Assembly: GCA_934393265.1 (NCBI GenBank)
Contig: CAKRQL010000024.1
Location: forward strand, 118,304-182,303
Length of the DNA stretch: 64,000 nt
Direction: 5' to 3'
DNA from: an uncultured Eubacteriales bacterium
Lineage (GTDB): Bacteria > Bacillota > Clostridia > Oscillospirales > CAG-272
Part shown: positions 8,013 through 17,036 of the stretch, one piece after another
How the letters are laid out: the number at the start of each line of letters is the position of its first letter
Position numbering within the stretch: the first letter of the stretch is position 1
The notes under the pieces: generated by a model
The model's input: the letters and a program-made list of their open reading frames with translations, nothing else
What the model was told of the DNA's origin: nothing
Databases searched by the model: none
Position numbers and translations under genes: made by a program

Positions 8013-10859
8013 TCACCCTATATCCGGGAGTTCGGAATCTATAACCCCGCCGTTCAGAAGCTTTACAAATCCCTGCGCCACCTTCTTGAAGGCGAAGGAC
8101 GAGACGCAGAAATCCGAAACCCTTGCGGTAACGGCGTTTCCGCTCATATCCTCCTGATAGAGCGTTACCATGACCTTTCTGTCACTTATCCGTCTGAACT
8201 CGTAGGAGTATTTGAAGGCTGTCGAGCCGCCGAGACGGAAGCTCAGCTTCATGAGCACGGGCGAGCCCGCGGCGGCAGCCTGCTCCTCCTCGCTCACCGT
8301 CCCGCTGTAGGTGATGAAGTATATGGTCTCTATAACCTCCTTGAAGTAGGCGTCTCCGGCGAGCTCACCGTTAAGCCTGTACTCGTTCCCTCCTCCGAGG
8401 GTGTGATTATAGAGATTTGCGAGCGTGTTCGCCCCGCGCGAGCCCGTCGGGTCGAGGGATGTGGCGGAGGAGCCGAAATAATCCGAGAACTCCGTTCTCA
8501 TGCAGTCGCCCACCTGGTAAAGATACGCCATCGGCGCGTTATCGTCCGTGTGGTTCAGCGTGAAAATATATTTTCCGTACACATCGGTCATACCGAACGT
8601 GAGCTCGAGCCCGGTTACATTCTTTATATCGGTCGCCATCATTGTCCGGCGTGCCCAGAGGTCGACAAAGCTGTATTCGAGGTAGGAGAATTTATCTGCG
8701 TCCACCTTTACTATGACGTCGTACATATCGGACGCCACATATCTTGTCCCGTCTGCCTGCACGTCGCTCACGTAAAGCATGAACGAAAGCTCGGAGAGAT
8801 GGTCAAACTCGCTCTGCTTATAGCTGTCGTCGGTGTCCGAGAGGTCTATTATATTTCTCGGAAGGACAAATTTTATACGGTTTCTGTAAAGCCCGTATTT
8901 CAGGATGTTGTCAGGGGTCACGCCGAGGGCGACAACCTCATTCCCGCTCATACCGTCGCTCTGCCCGGAGACCTTGCCGATACCGCCGAGAATTTTTATG
9001 ACATTTTCGCAGACCGAGTAGTTTATTCCGTAAACCGAATATCTGCCGGGGGTCGTGTTGGCGTAGAGCGACTCGCCGAAATAGGGATCGCGCTTTGAGG
9101 CATTGACAAACGCGAACGAAACCGTCAGCTCCTCTGTGGTATACCCGTCTATTGAGGCTACCTCATAGGTTACGTAGTTTGCCACTATCTCCTCAGTCTC
9201 CGAGTACTCGGCGGCGACGAAATTCTGCCCCGTGCCGACGGATTTTCCGAGCAGGGAGGCGATTATCTGCTTATCAGTCCCCTCCGCCGCCATGCTGACA
9301 GCCCGGGTCGCGGTCGTGCCGCGCACGCCGTCCACTGTGTAGTAGCAGCGGAGAAGAACGCGGGAGGTTGCCGTGACGGTGCTCTCGCTGCCCTTGCCCT
9401 CAGCCCCGTAAATGGCGATTATATCGGTTACCGTCATCGTGACGTGGCGGGTTCTCGACGATGCGTCGTCATAGGTTACGGAGAACGTTACCTCATCCCC
9501 GTCGGCAAAGTCGCCGACCGACCGGGAGGCGAGTGCCGCGCGCGCCTCCTCAGGGAGGGACGTGTCGGCAAGGTCGAGGAGCCCGCGGAAGAGCCCGTCA
9601 TTTCCGTCGCCGTTATCCGGCGTCCTCTTTTCCCCGTCGACCGTCACCGAGTATTTTATTCTGATAAGGCTGTCGCTCTGTATCGCGGAGCCCGCCGAGA
9701 CAAGCTCGCCGGAGCCGGTAAGACAGGCGTCTATCCCATGTACCGTGTATGAATAAACCGGTGTTTTTCCGTCCTCGCGGTTCACCGCCTTCGTGTAGGA
9801 CGGCACCGTGAGCCAGAGAGAGCGCGACGGGTCTGCCGCGGCGTCGTTTATGTCGCGGAGTACCCCGACGCTTGAGTTTTTCAGAATTTCAAGAACTCTC
9901 GAATATCTGCTGTCTGATGCGAGAGAGGAGAGGTCAAAGGAGACGTCGGAGTACTTTTCCCTCTCCGTATATCCCCCAGAGGTCGCCTCATGTATTCTCG
10001 CCGTCAGCGTAACGCGGGAGAGGGCGGCAATCCGCTCACCCGCACTGTTATGGAAAACTCCGCGCCACTGCTTATATTCGGGCGTGAGATAAGGCTCGTA
10101 GCCGTTGTCGGCGGTAAGCCCCGCCGCCGTCAGGCGCGGGTTTATATAGTAGGAGTAATCCTGCTTTGCAAAGGCAAGGCTCGTGTTCATGGCGACATAG
10201 ACGTACTCGCGGTCATCGACGGTATAATAATACCCGCCGCCGGTGACGAGCTCGTCGCCTATTCTTATTACATGATACTTCGTCTCGCCGCCGTCCCGGT
10301 AGGCAACGTAAACCGTCGTCCGGCTCTCGCTGTCGAGCCCGTAGTCCTTCATCTGAAGCGCCCGTTCCTCCGCGTCAGCTGCCATCGGTATACGCTGATT
10401 GAAGTAGAGCGTCCCCACCGCCACCGTCAGATACGTGAGCCTCGGGACCGAGCTCTCACCGAACGAATCCGTCGCGTAAAGCGAGGAGTAGGAAAACTGC
10501 GGGTCGTCAAAGCATATCTGCGGGTAGTAGGTCGTCGTCTCCCCGCGCTCATTGTCATAGCAGAGCACAAGAGCGTTTCCGGCTGTGTCCGCGTCGCGGA
10601 GAAAGTAGTAATGCGTCTTTCCGTTGTCAATGTCTATATACTGTATATCGCCCTGCGCAAAGGTCGGATAGGCAACGCCGACATTGTTATATATGTCCTC
10701 GCCGTCTATTATATCCGGCTTCTCCGGCTCCGGGTCGGGCTTGTCCGGAACGGCAAGCTTCACAGCGAGAAAAACCGTCAGCGCGACGATAAGCGCCGCG
10801 CCGCAAATCGCGGCAAAGAGTGCGCGCCCTGTGAGCTTTTTCTTTTCTTTAACTATCAT
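8013..10859 (-). CDS. DUF4340-like membrane-anchored protein of a Gld-type ABC operon
   Basis: 948 residues with a short basic cytoplasmic start and one N-terminal membrane helix (about residues 11-33), then a very large outside region. Residues ~50-260 look like a DUF4340 domain, including a YGLDSESRTTVYVAYRDGG-type strand and a following YHVIRIGDE segment. The remainder is beta-rich, with an E/Y-rich middle and no further recognised domain. DUF4340 proteins are encoded with GldG-like ABC systems, as here: it is the last gene of the operon, 10 bases after the previous one, with GGGAGGG before the ATG. It is probably an extracellular partner of the transporter; the substrate is unknown. It is much longer than a typical single DUF4340 protein. 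Confidence 0.6.
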   Translation of the reverse strand: MIVKEKKKLTGRALFAAICGAALIVALTVFLAVKLAVPDKPDPEPEKPDIIDGEDIYNNVGVAYPTFAQGDIQYIDIDNGKTHYYFLRDADTAGNALVLCYDNERGETTTYYPQICFDDPQFSYSSLYATDSFGESSVPRLTYLTVAVGTLYFNQRIPMAADAEERALQMKDYGLDSESRTTVYVAYRDGGETKYHVIRIGDELVTGGGYYYTVDDREYVYVAMNTSLAFAKQDYSYYINPRLTAAGLTADNGYEPYLTPEYKQWRGVFHNSAGERIAALSRVTLTARIHEATSGGYTEREKYSDVSFDLSSLASDSRYSRVLEILKNSSVGVLRDINDAAADPSRSLWLTVPSYTKAVNREDGKTPVYSYTVHGIDACLTGSGELVSAGSAIQSDSLIRIKYSVTVDGEKRTPDNGDGNDGLFRGLLDLADTSLPEEARAALASRSVGDFADGDEVTFSVTYDDASSRTRHVTMTVTDIIAIYGAEGKGSESTVTATSRVLLRCYYTVDGVRGTTATRAVSMAAEGTDKQIIASLLGKSVGTGQNFVAAEYSETEEIVANYVTYEVASIDGYTTEELTVSFAFVNASKRDPYFGESLYANTTPGRYSVYGINYSVCENVIKILGGIGKVSGQSDGMSGNEVVALGVTPDNILKYGLYRNRIKFVLPRNIIDLSDTDDSYKQSEFDHLSELSFMLYVSDVQADGTRYVASDMYDVIVKVDADKFSYLEYSFVDLWARRTMMATDIKNVTGLELTFGMTDVYGKYIFTLNHTDDNAPMAYLYQVGDCMRTEFSDYFGSSATSLDPTGSRGANTLANLYNHTLGGGNEYRLNGELAGDAYFKEVIETIYFITYSGTVSEEEQAAAAGSPVLMKLSFRLGGSTAFKYSYEFRRISDRKVMVTLYQEDMSGNAVTARVSDFCVSSFAFKKVAQGFVKLLNGGVIDSELPDIG

Positions 10860-10869
10860 CTCGCCCTCC

Positions 10870-12573
10870 CTACATAAATCTTCGTCTTACAAAGACGAAC
10901 ACACCGGCGGCGCATATTATGACCGGCACCGCAATAACGAGCGCGGTAATCGTCGCCTTGGGACCGGAGGTCATGGGCGCGTTTGTCTTTACTATCGTTT
11001 TCCCGTCCGGGGAGTATATATCCGTCGGAGAGGTCGACATCGAGGTGTCCATCAGCTGCTTTCCTCCGTAGGTCGGCGAGTTCATCGAGCTGCCGCCTAT
11101 CTCTATCGAGGCAAACTCGTCCGTCCTCGATATATTGGATACGACCGAGGAAACTATCTCATAGTTTGAGTAAGAGGAATTGCCGAGGAGTGAGGAGGTG
11201 AGAAAGTCCGCGCTTGCGGCGCAGAATATATAGGAGAACGAGGTCTCCGCCGTCGTGTTATCGAGGCTCGAGCGGACGGAGAGCGCCGCAAGAGCCCGCG
11301 CCCCCGCCTCTCCCGTAAGGAGATAGCTTCCCTCCGCGTCGGTAGTATATTCCTTCGCCGTGTCATAGCTTGATATAAACGGGGTGTATGTCCTCGTCGT
11401 ATTCGACGCGCCGGGCTCGTTTACAAGTATACCCTGGTCGAACGAGCATTTTACATATCCGGTGTTCGACACCACCATGCGCGGCGCAGAGGCGATATTT
11501 GCAAAATCCCTGTACACCGCGTAGCCGTAGCTGTCGGTGTCCTTGTCGTACTCGGCGATTATCGAGGTGTTCGCACCGTCGGGGTCGGCAAGCGAGTTTT
11601 TGTCGTCGCGCAGGAGCGTGTCGCTGAATTCTATTCCCCACTCGGAGAGAAGCTGCTCAAGGTCGGGGAGCGAAACACGGTAATCCTTTGCTATCATGAC
11701 CGAGCCCGTGCCGCGCACGAGATACCGCTCTATCTTCTCGGTGTCCGAAACGTACCCGAACTCATCGAGCCGGGACGTATCCGCCGAGAAGTCGGTTTTC
11801 GGGTCGTTAATTATCAGCATCGTGCAGTCGTCCGGGATTTTGTCGGTCTCGGAGAGGTTAATCACATGCGGGGTCATCCCGCGCTCACGGATAAGGTCGT
11901 AGAAATACGCCATATCGACGCTGTCTTGTGAGGTCGGGTTCTCCGGATCGTATATCTTCTCCCCGTGTCCGGTCACAAAATATGCACCGGGCTGCTTTAT
12001 CGCGGTAACCGACATAAGAAGAGTGGCGAGGCGGTACTCTCCGTTGAAAGAGAAGTACTTGTTCCCGGAGGAGGATGAGGAGGATGAGGAGGAGGTCGAC
12101 GCCTTTACCCAGTAGCTGTCCGCCGATGTGATGCGGTAGTGCGCACCGTAGGAGATTATAACGTCATCGCTCTCAATCTGCGTGAGCGTCGTCGTCCTGT
12201 ATGCGGCGACGGAGGTCGGGTCGTTCTGCACGTTTACCGTCACGACCTCGAGCCGCGGGAAGAGACCCCGGAGCTTCAGAGCCATAAAGTAAATCGAGCG
12301 CAGGCGCGTGTCCTTCACAAGGTAGTCGGGGTCTGTGCAGAAGGTTATTCTCAGGACCTTCCCGTCGTCCGGGAGCTCGTCGATAAACGAGCACTGCTTT
12401 ACCATACCGTCGGAGAGCGAATACAGCCCCTCCGGGGTCATGTCGGCATACACAGTCTGCTCGACGCCTATATACTTTAGCCACATATTGAGGGCAAAGA
12501 GCCCGACTATGGCTATCACGGTTATCACGGTGAATATCACCGTCCGCCGGGCACGGCGGATGCCTGTTTTCAT
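10870..12573 (-). CDS. GldG-like ABC-associated protein, copy 2
   Basis: 567 residues, with an N-terminal helix (about 12-30) and a C-terminal helix followed by VRRRFM, so both ends are anchored and the middle is outside. The layout matches GldG-like (Gld-type ABC auxiliary) proteins: a thiol-fold-like N-terminal part (VLRITFCTDPDYLV), a second part with FVTGHGEKIYDP, and nucleotide-free Rossmann-like segments (TMLIINDPKTDF). A serine run encoded by a TCC/TCA microsatellite lies near residue 165. Its ATG overlaps the stop of the upstream GldG-like gene by 4 bases (ATGA), which implies translational coupling. It shares the plan of that gene but is diverged. Function in Clostridia is not established. 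Confidence 0.65.
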   Translation of the reverse strand: MKTGIRRARRTVIFTVITVIAIVGLFALNMWLKYIGVEQTVYADMTPEGLYSLSDGMVKQCSFIDELPDDGKVLRITFCTDPDYLVKDTRLRSIYFMALKLRGLFPRLEVVTVNVQNDPTSVAAYRTTTLTQIESDDVIISYGAHYRITSADSYWVKASTSSSSSSSSSGNKYFSFNGEYRLATLLMSVTAIKQPGAYFVTGHGEKIYDPENPTSQDSVDMAYFYDLIRERGMTPHVINLSETDKIPDDCTMLIINDPKTDFSADTSRLDEFGYVSDTEKIERYLVRGTGSVMIAKDYRVSLPDLEQLLSEWGIEFSDTLLRDDKNSLADPDGANTSIIAEYDKDTDSYGYAVYRDFANIASAPRMVVSNTGYVKCSFDQGILVNEPGASNTTRTYTPFISSYDTAKEYTTDAEGSYLLTGEAGARALAALSVRSSLDNTTAETSFSYIFCAASADFLTSSLLGNSSYSNYEIVSSVVSNISRTDEFASIEIGGSSMNSPTYGGKQLMDTSMSTSPTDIYSPDGKTIVKTNAPMTSGPKATITALVIAVPVIICAAGVFVFVRRRFM

Positions 12574-14081
12574 CTGTTCTTCCTCCTTACCGTGACGACG
12601 ACCCCAACAAGCGCGAGCAGCGCGGGCACGGCGAGTATCGCCGCGGTGTATGCGCGCGCCGTGCTCATAGTGAGGTTCTGGAGCGTCGACTTGTTATAGA
12701 GCACCGACTTTATGCCGTACGGCATATTGTCATTGCCCGAGAACTCCGCGAGGAGCGAATAGGTAAAATCCTTGTTTGAATATCCGGAGGAGATAAGAGC
12801 GTCGGAGGCTGTAAGGTATATAGACGGGGTGACGAAGAGGTTCGACGTGCCCCCCTCGGTCTCTGTCGCCGACATCGCGGCAACCGTATAATTTCCCTCG
12901 CGGGAAACGGTGACCCCGCCCGCAACCGTCTCGGCCGAACGGGTGGTGACAAGCACCGGCACAGCCCCGCCCGTGAGAGTTAACGCCGCGGTGGAGCTGA
13001 CAATGACGTCCCCGCTGCCCGTCTCCGAATACCTTGAGAATATGCGGGAGGCGGTCTCCCCGTCGGCTATATCCGCGCGGACGGTAAAGCCGTCTGTCGT
13101 TATGGCGTTGTCCGGGTCCTTTACTATATTTCTGTAGGTCACACCGTCGCGCTCTGTCGTCGCGAGGGCTATTCCCCGCTCCAAAAGAAATGCCTCGAGC
13201 GCGGGGAGCCTCTTTGCATACGGGTCAAGAGACACGTATATATCCCCGCCGGCGGCGGCGAACAGACGTATTCTCTCCATCTCTGAGACAATGCCGCTAC
13301 CCTCTGCCGCCCGCTCGAAATCCGCAGTCGGGTTCATTATGAAGAGCGCCGCGGCGTCATCCGGGACATTCCCGGTACGCAGGTCGACGGTATCGACGTA
13401 ATATCCGGCGCAGGCAAGGAGATTTGTCAGGGATATATCGGTCGTCTCGCCGTGATAGGTCGTGAAATACGCCGTCTTATGCTCGCTTGTCAGGACCCAC
13501 GCTATCATCGAGGAGAGCACCTCCTCGCCGTTATACGAGGTTATCGATGAGGACGAATCAAGCGTGAAGAACGGGGCAAAGCCCGCCTTGCTGTACGAAT
13601 CCGTAACCACGCGGTAGTTGTCGCCGCAGCGGAATATAACGCTGTTCTGTCTTACGGCTATCTCGTTTCCGCGCATATCCTTTTTGTAGACCTCGACGCG
13701 GTTGCCGTGTGCGTCACGCTTTGTGATTATGTTCCAGAAGTCAAGCTTTATAAGGTCGGGATACCGCGCTGCAAGCTGCTTTGCGGTTTTGTAGACATAG
13801 GAGCCGGTGCTGTGCACCGATAGCTCATCCTCCGGCATACAGAATATGACGGAGACCTCCTTACCGAGCTTTATGGCGTCCGAAAACATGCTGTCCGTCC
13901 TGCCGGACACCGTGAGGTCCTCCGTATCCGGAGTGTAAATATAGAGCCCGAACGCCGTGTCGAGCGCATATACCGTGACGTTTACAACGATTAATGCAGC
14001 TATCACGATAAGCGTCGCAAGCTTCGTCGGGAAGGACGGGGCTTTTACCCACGCCCGGAGCTTCTCGAGAATTTTTTTCAT
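12570..14081 (-). CDS. GldG-like ABC-associated protein, copy 1
   Basis: 503 residues, with an N-terminal helix (about 20-40), an extracytoplasmic middle and a C-terminal helix ending VTVRRKNR. Recognisable GldG-like elements are EVSVIFCMPEDE, a YFTTYHGETTD segment (counterpart of FVTGHGEKIYD in the next gene) and AALFIMNPTADF. The neighbouring permease, ATPase and DUF4340-like genes support assignment to a gliding-type ABC complex. It lies 18 bases downstream of the permease and is coupled to the next gene by a 4-base overlap. Confidence 0.65.
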   Translation of the reverse strand: MKKILEKLRAWVKAPSFPTKLATLIVIAALIVVNVTVYALDTAFGLYIYTPDTEDLTVSGRTDSMFSDAIKLGKEVSVIFCMPEDELSVHSTGSYVYKTAKQLAARYPDLIKLDFWNIITKRDAHGNRVEVYKKDMRGNEIAVRQNSVIFRCGDNYRVVTDSYSKAGFAPFFTLDSSSSITSYNGEEVLSSMIAWVLTSEHKTAYFTTYHGETTDISLTNLLACAGYYVDTVDLRTGNVPDDAAALFIMNPTADFERAAEGSGIVSEMERIRLFAAAGGDIYVSLDPYAKRLPALEAFLLERGIALATTERDGVTYRNIVKDPDNAITTDGFTVRADIADGETASRIFSRYSETGSGDVIVSSTAALTLTGGAVPVLVTTRSAETVAGGVTVSREGNYTVAAMSATETEGGTSNLFVTPSIYLTASDALISSGYSNKDFTYSLLAEFSGNDNMPYGIKSVLYNKSTLQNLTMSTARAYTAAILAVPALLALVGVVVTVRRKNR

Positions 14082-14099
14082 ACAGCCGTGACCCCGCGC

Positions 14100-14807
14100 T
14101 CAGTTATATCTGCGCCTGTCGTATACGCGGACGGTCAGATAGAGGAATATCGCCGATACCGAGAGATAGTATACGAGAGATGCAAGGTCAAGATACCCCG
14201 CCGTAAAGGTCTGGAACCTCGTGAACACCGAGAGGCAGTCAAAGACATACCGGAGCCAGAAGCTCGAGGGCAGGAGCGTATTTATAAAGCCTATGCCGAG
14301 AAAGGCAAGTATTATCGCAACCGTCCCGACGGCGGCGGAGAGCTGATTTTCCGTAAGAGCCGAGACGAATATCCCGACGGAGATAAAGACCATGCCGACA
14401 AGCAGAAGTGCTATTACGTTCCCTATCAGCGTCATGGTCTTTACCTGCGCATACTTATAAAGAAGCGTAAAGTAGAGGGAGTTTAAGAGCAGCGCGCCGG
14501 AAAAGACGGTGTACGCCGCGAGAAACTTTCCCATAACTATCGAGATTATCGAGACCGGAGAAGTAAGGAGCAGCTGCTCGGTTTTCTGCTTTCTCTCCTC
14601 GCTGAACGACTTCATCGTAAGCAGCGGGAGCATAACAGCCGAGAATATCATCATGAGGAGGAAAAACCTCGTCATATCGGCGCTCATCGAAAAGAGCGTC
14701 GTATAGCAGAAGAGCGCGCCGCCGACGGCAAGGAATATGACAAGAAACACATACCCTATAACCCCGGTGAAATACGCCTTCATTTCTCTCTTATATATAG
14801 CGGACAT
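14100..14807 (-). CDS. ABC-2-type permease (GldF-like)
   Basis: 235 residues with about six hydrophobic helices. An amphipathic start (MSAIYKREMKAYFTGVIGYVF) is typical of ABC-2/GldF permeases. The conserved cytoplasmic segment MKSFSEERKQKTEQLLLTSP, found in many such permeases, lies after helix 2. It lies 23 bases downstream of the ATPase gene and has AAGGAG before the ATG. It is the membrane pore partner of the ATPase at 14831-15958. Confidence 0.85.
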   Translation of the reverse strand: MSAIYKREMKAYFTGVIGYVFLVIFLAVGGALFCYTTLFSMSADMTRFFLLMMIFSAVMLPLLTMKSFSEERKQKTEQLLLTSPVSIISIVMGKFLAAYTVFSGALLLNSLYFTLLYKYAQVKTMTLIGNVIALLLVGMVFISVGIFVSALTENQLSAAVGTVAIILAFLGIGFINTLLPSSFWLRYVFDCLSVFTRFQTFTAGYLDLASLVYYLSVSAIFLYLTVRVYDRRRYN

Positions 14808-14830
14808 TTTTTCTGTGACTCCTTTCTCTG

Positions 14831-15958
14831 TCAGTGCGCTCTTCTTCTTTGGCGCTTTGCCGTGTCGTCCGGCAGCCCGTCCGAGCGGTCAACAAGTCTT
14901 ATGAACACGGATTCGAGGTCCCCGCCCGCAGACTCAAGCCCTATTATAGCCCAGTCGTTCTTTGCGCAGAGCGAGAACAACGGCTTTCTTACGTCAACTC
15001 CGCGCTCGCACTCTATGCGATAGCTCCATGCGTCACCGTCCCGCTCACGCGAGGATGTGACCTGCCGCACACCCGAGAGACGACCTATCGCCGCCTCAAC
15101 CTCGCGCGACGGACCGCATATCTTCGCCTTGTAGCGATAACCCTCCTCGATTGTGCGGGTTATATTCCCGGTGAGCTCATCCGCGATTATCTTTCCGTGA
15201 TTTATAATAATTACCCTCTCGCACACCGCCTGTACCTCGGCGAGAATATGCGTCGAGAGTATGACCGTCCTGTCCTTTGCAAGGCTGCGCAAAAGGTTCC
15301 TGACCTCAAGTATCTGCTTCGGGTCAAGCCCCACCGTCGGCTCGTCGAATATAACCACCCTCGGGTCTCCGACAAGCGCCTGCGCAATTCCGACCCTCTG
15401 CCGGTAGCCCTTTGAGAGGTGCTTTATCAGTCTGTCTGCGACGTCGGTTATCTTCACCTTGTCCATTATGCCGTTTATGTGCGCGTCGCGCTTTTCCCGC
15501 GCGCTTATCTTCTTTTCTCCGGTGCCGCCTGTGGCTGTGCCCTTTGCGGCAGGCTTGCCTGCCTCGGGTTTCCCTGCCGGGGTCACGCCGCTGCTCTCCG
15601 TGCCCGTCTCTGTCGCCGCGCGCTCTGCCGCCTTTTCCGCCGCGGCAACGCCTTTAAGGTCATAGACGAAATTCAGGTACTCCCGGACGGTCATATCCTG
15701 GTAGAGCGGCGGCTGCTCGGGCAAAAATCCTATAAACCGCTTTGCCTTTGCCGGCTCCTCAAGGATATTAATGCCGTTGATATACGCCGACCCGGAGGTC
15801 GAGGACAGATAGCCTGTCAGAATATTCATAGTAGTGGACTTTCCCGCGCCGTTCGGACCGAGAAGCCCGACTATCTCGCCGTCGCCTATCTCAAACGAAA
15901 TGTCGCCGAGGGCGTAGTTTGTCCCGTACCTTTTCACAAGGTGTTCAACCTTTATCAT
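14831..15958 (-). CDS. ABC transporter ATPase (GldA/CcmA-like) with a low-complexity insert
   Basis: 375 residues. Walker A is GPNGAGKST, the Q-loop region PEQPPLYQDMTVREYL, the signature LSKGYRQRVG, Walker B VVIFDEP, and the switch histidine STHILAE. Between the Q-loop and the signature is an insert of about 50 residues rich in Ala, Gly, Thr and Lys (roughly residues 112-165) that standard members lack. The C-terminal ~75 residues are the usual accessory domain. I chose the ATG at 15958 because GAGGAGG lies just upstream and homologues start MIKVEHL; the frame is open further back to 16054. First gene of the five-gene Gld-like operon. Confidence 0.88.
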   Translation of the reverse strand: MIKVEHLVKRYGTNYALGDISFEIGDGEIVGLLGPNGAGKSTTMNILTGYLSSTSGSAYINGINILEEPAKAKRFIGFLPEQPPLYQDMTVREYLNFVYDLKGVAAAEKAAERAATETGTESSGVTPAGKPEAGKPAAKGTATGGTGEKKISAREKRDAHINGIMDKVKITDVADRLIKHLSKGYRQRVGIAQALVGDPRVVIFDEPTVGLDPKQILEVRNLLRSLAKDRTVILSTHILAEVQAVCERVIIINHGKIIADELTGNITRTIEEGYRYKAKICGPSREVEAAIGRLSGVRQVTSSRERDGDAWSYRIECERGVDVRKPLFSLCAKNDWAIIGLESAGGDLESVFIRLVDRSDGLPDDTAKRQRRRAH

Positions 15959-16044
15959 AAATCCTCCTCTGTATTCTCCGGCACATCGTCGCCGCCACGG
16001 CTGTCGGTATGCAAAAGATATACTGCCCCATTTAACTGACCAAC

Positions 16045-16053
16045 AGTATATCA
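16045..16053 (-). promoter_or_regulatory. Extended -10 promoter of the Gld-like operon
   Basis: TGATATACT on the minus strand is a TGn extended -10 element. No good -35 lies at the proper distance, which is compatible with an extended -10 promoter. The leader to the ATPase start is about 80 bases. Confidence 0.5.
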
Positions 16054-16154
16054 TATAAATATGAATAAATTATTAACGCGCGTATATATTTTTATATATT
16101 TTACCCGCACCGTACGGGATTTACCGCGAAAATGAGGGAAAAGGCGCAGGAAAA

Positions 16155-16181
16155 ACCCCCGCAGGCATTACCTGCGGGGGT
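16155..16181 (-). terminator. Second of two tandem terminators after tetR
   Basis: ACCCCCGCAGG / CCTGCGGGGGT with a 5-base loop is followed by TTTTT on the minus strand. It lies between the tetR gene and the Gld-like operon promoter and insulates them. Confidence 0.85.
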
Positions 16182-16197
16182 CTCCCTGACGGAAAAA

Positions 16198-16223
16198 GCA
16201 AATCCCGCCGGAGCGGGATTTGC
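16198..16223 (-). terminator. First tandem terminator after tetR
   Basis: The 11-bp perfect stem GCAAATCCCGC / GCGGGATTTGC with a 4-base loop is followed by TTTTT on the minus strand. Confidence 0.88.
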
Positions 16224-16233
16224 CTGTCGCTAA

Positions 16234-16839
16234 TTATACGGAAGCTGCTATAATCTTCTTCTGCACCTCGTCGTCAATTCCGAGGAGCATCTTTACAGTC
16301 GCTATCACCTGCGGTCTTGCCTCTTCTGCCCAGTCGCTGTCCTCATGAAGAATAGTGGAACCGCAACCGTGAGAGAGAAACACGGCGGTAAGGTGAGTGT
16401 CCATAACCGGCTTCGCACCGTTTGCTACAAGAACGTCCACAACGCGCTCGACATACGGCTCAATCTTAGTGAGCGTAGCCTCGCGGATAGCGTAGCGGAC
16501 TGTGAAATGCATGTTATCCGCATACTTTTCACGGAACTCGCGCGTTATCTTCTGAACGTAGTCAAAGAGCTCAAGAAGTGCGCCGTGCGGCTTTTTCTCC
16601 GCGGCGGCGGCGATGCGCTCAAACTCCGCGTCGTATCTGTCACAGAAGTGAACAAGTACGTCGGTGAAGAGCTCATCTTTCGTCTTGTAGTAATAGTAGA
16701 AGGCACCGACATTCGCGCCGACCTCCTTCATGACAGCCCGTATTCCGGTACCGTCAAAGCCGTTCTCAAAAAACATTTTTCCGGCGACTTCGACAATGCG
16801 GTTCTTCGTGCCGCCTTCAAACATCTGCTTTCTTGGCAT
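16234..16839 (-). CDS. TetR-family transcriptional regulator
   Basis: 201 residues. The N-terminal helix-turn-helix is clear: TKNRIVEVAGKMFFENGFDG, then IRAVMKEVGANVGAFYYYYK and the KDELF that ends the DNA-binding domain. The C-terminal ligand domain is diverged, so the effector cannot be read. It has its own promoter and tandem terminators and no obvious target operon on the same strand. Candidate targets are itself or the Gld-like operon whose promoter lies about 190 bases from the tetR stop. GGGGGA lies before the ATG. Confidence 0.9.
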   Translation of the reverse strand: MPRKQMFEGGTKNRIVEVAGKMFFENGFDGTGIRAVMKEVGANVGAFYYYYKTKDELFTDVLVHFCDRYDAEFERIAAAAEKKPHGALLELFDYVQKITREFREKYADNMHFTVRYAIREATLTKIEPYVERVVDVLVANGAKPVMDTHLTAVFLSHGCGSTILHEDSDWAEEARPQVIATVKMLLGIDDEVQKKIIAASV

Positions 16840-16883
16840 TTTGTATCCCCCACAAAATTAATATTCGATAAAACGGTACTATC

Positions 16884-16912
16884 ATTGTAGCACAGCCGAA
16901 AGCTTTTTTCAA
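16884..16912 (-). promoter_or_regulatory. Promoter of tetR
   Basis: TTGAAA (16907-16912) and TACAAT (16884-16889) on the minus strand are 17 bases apart. Confidence 0.75.
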
Positions 16913-17036
16913 CCAATTTCTTGATTTTTCCACGAAAAAGACAATAATTTAACAGTTTGTTAATTCGCTGAAGTGTCATTGCACATAAACAGTACAAAAT
17001 CCGTAAAACATTTTCGGGAGAAACATACATTTATTG

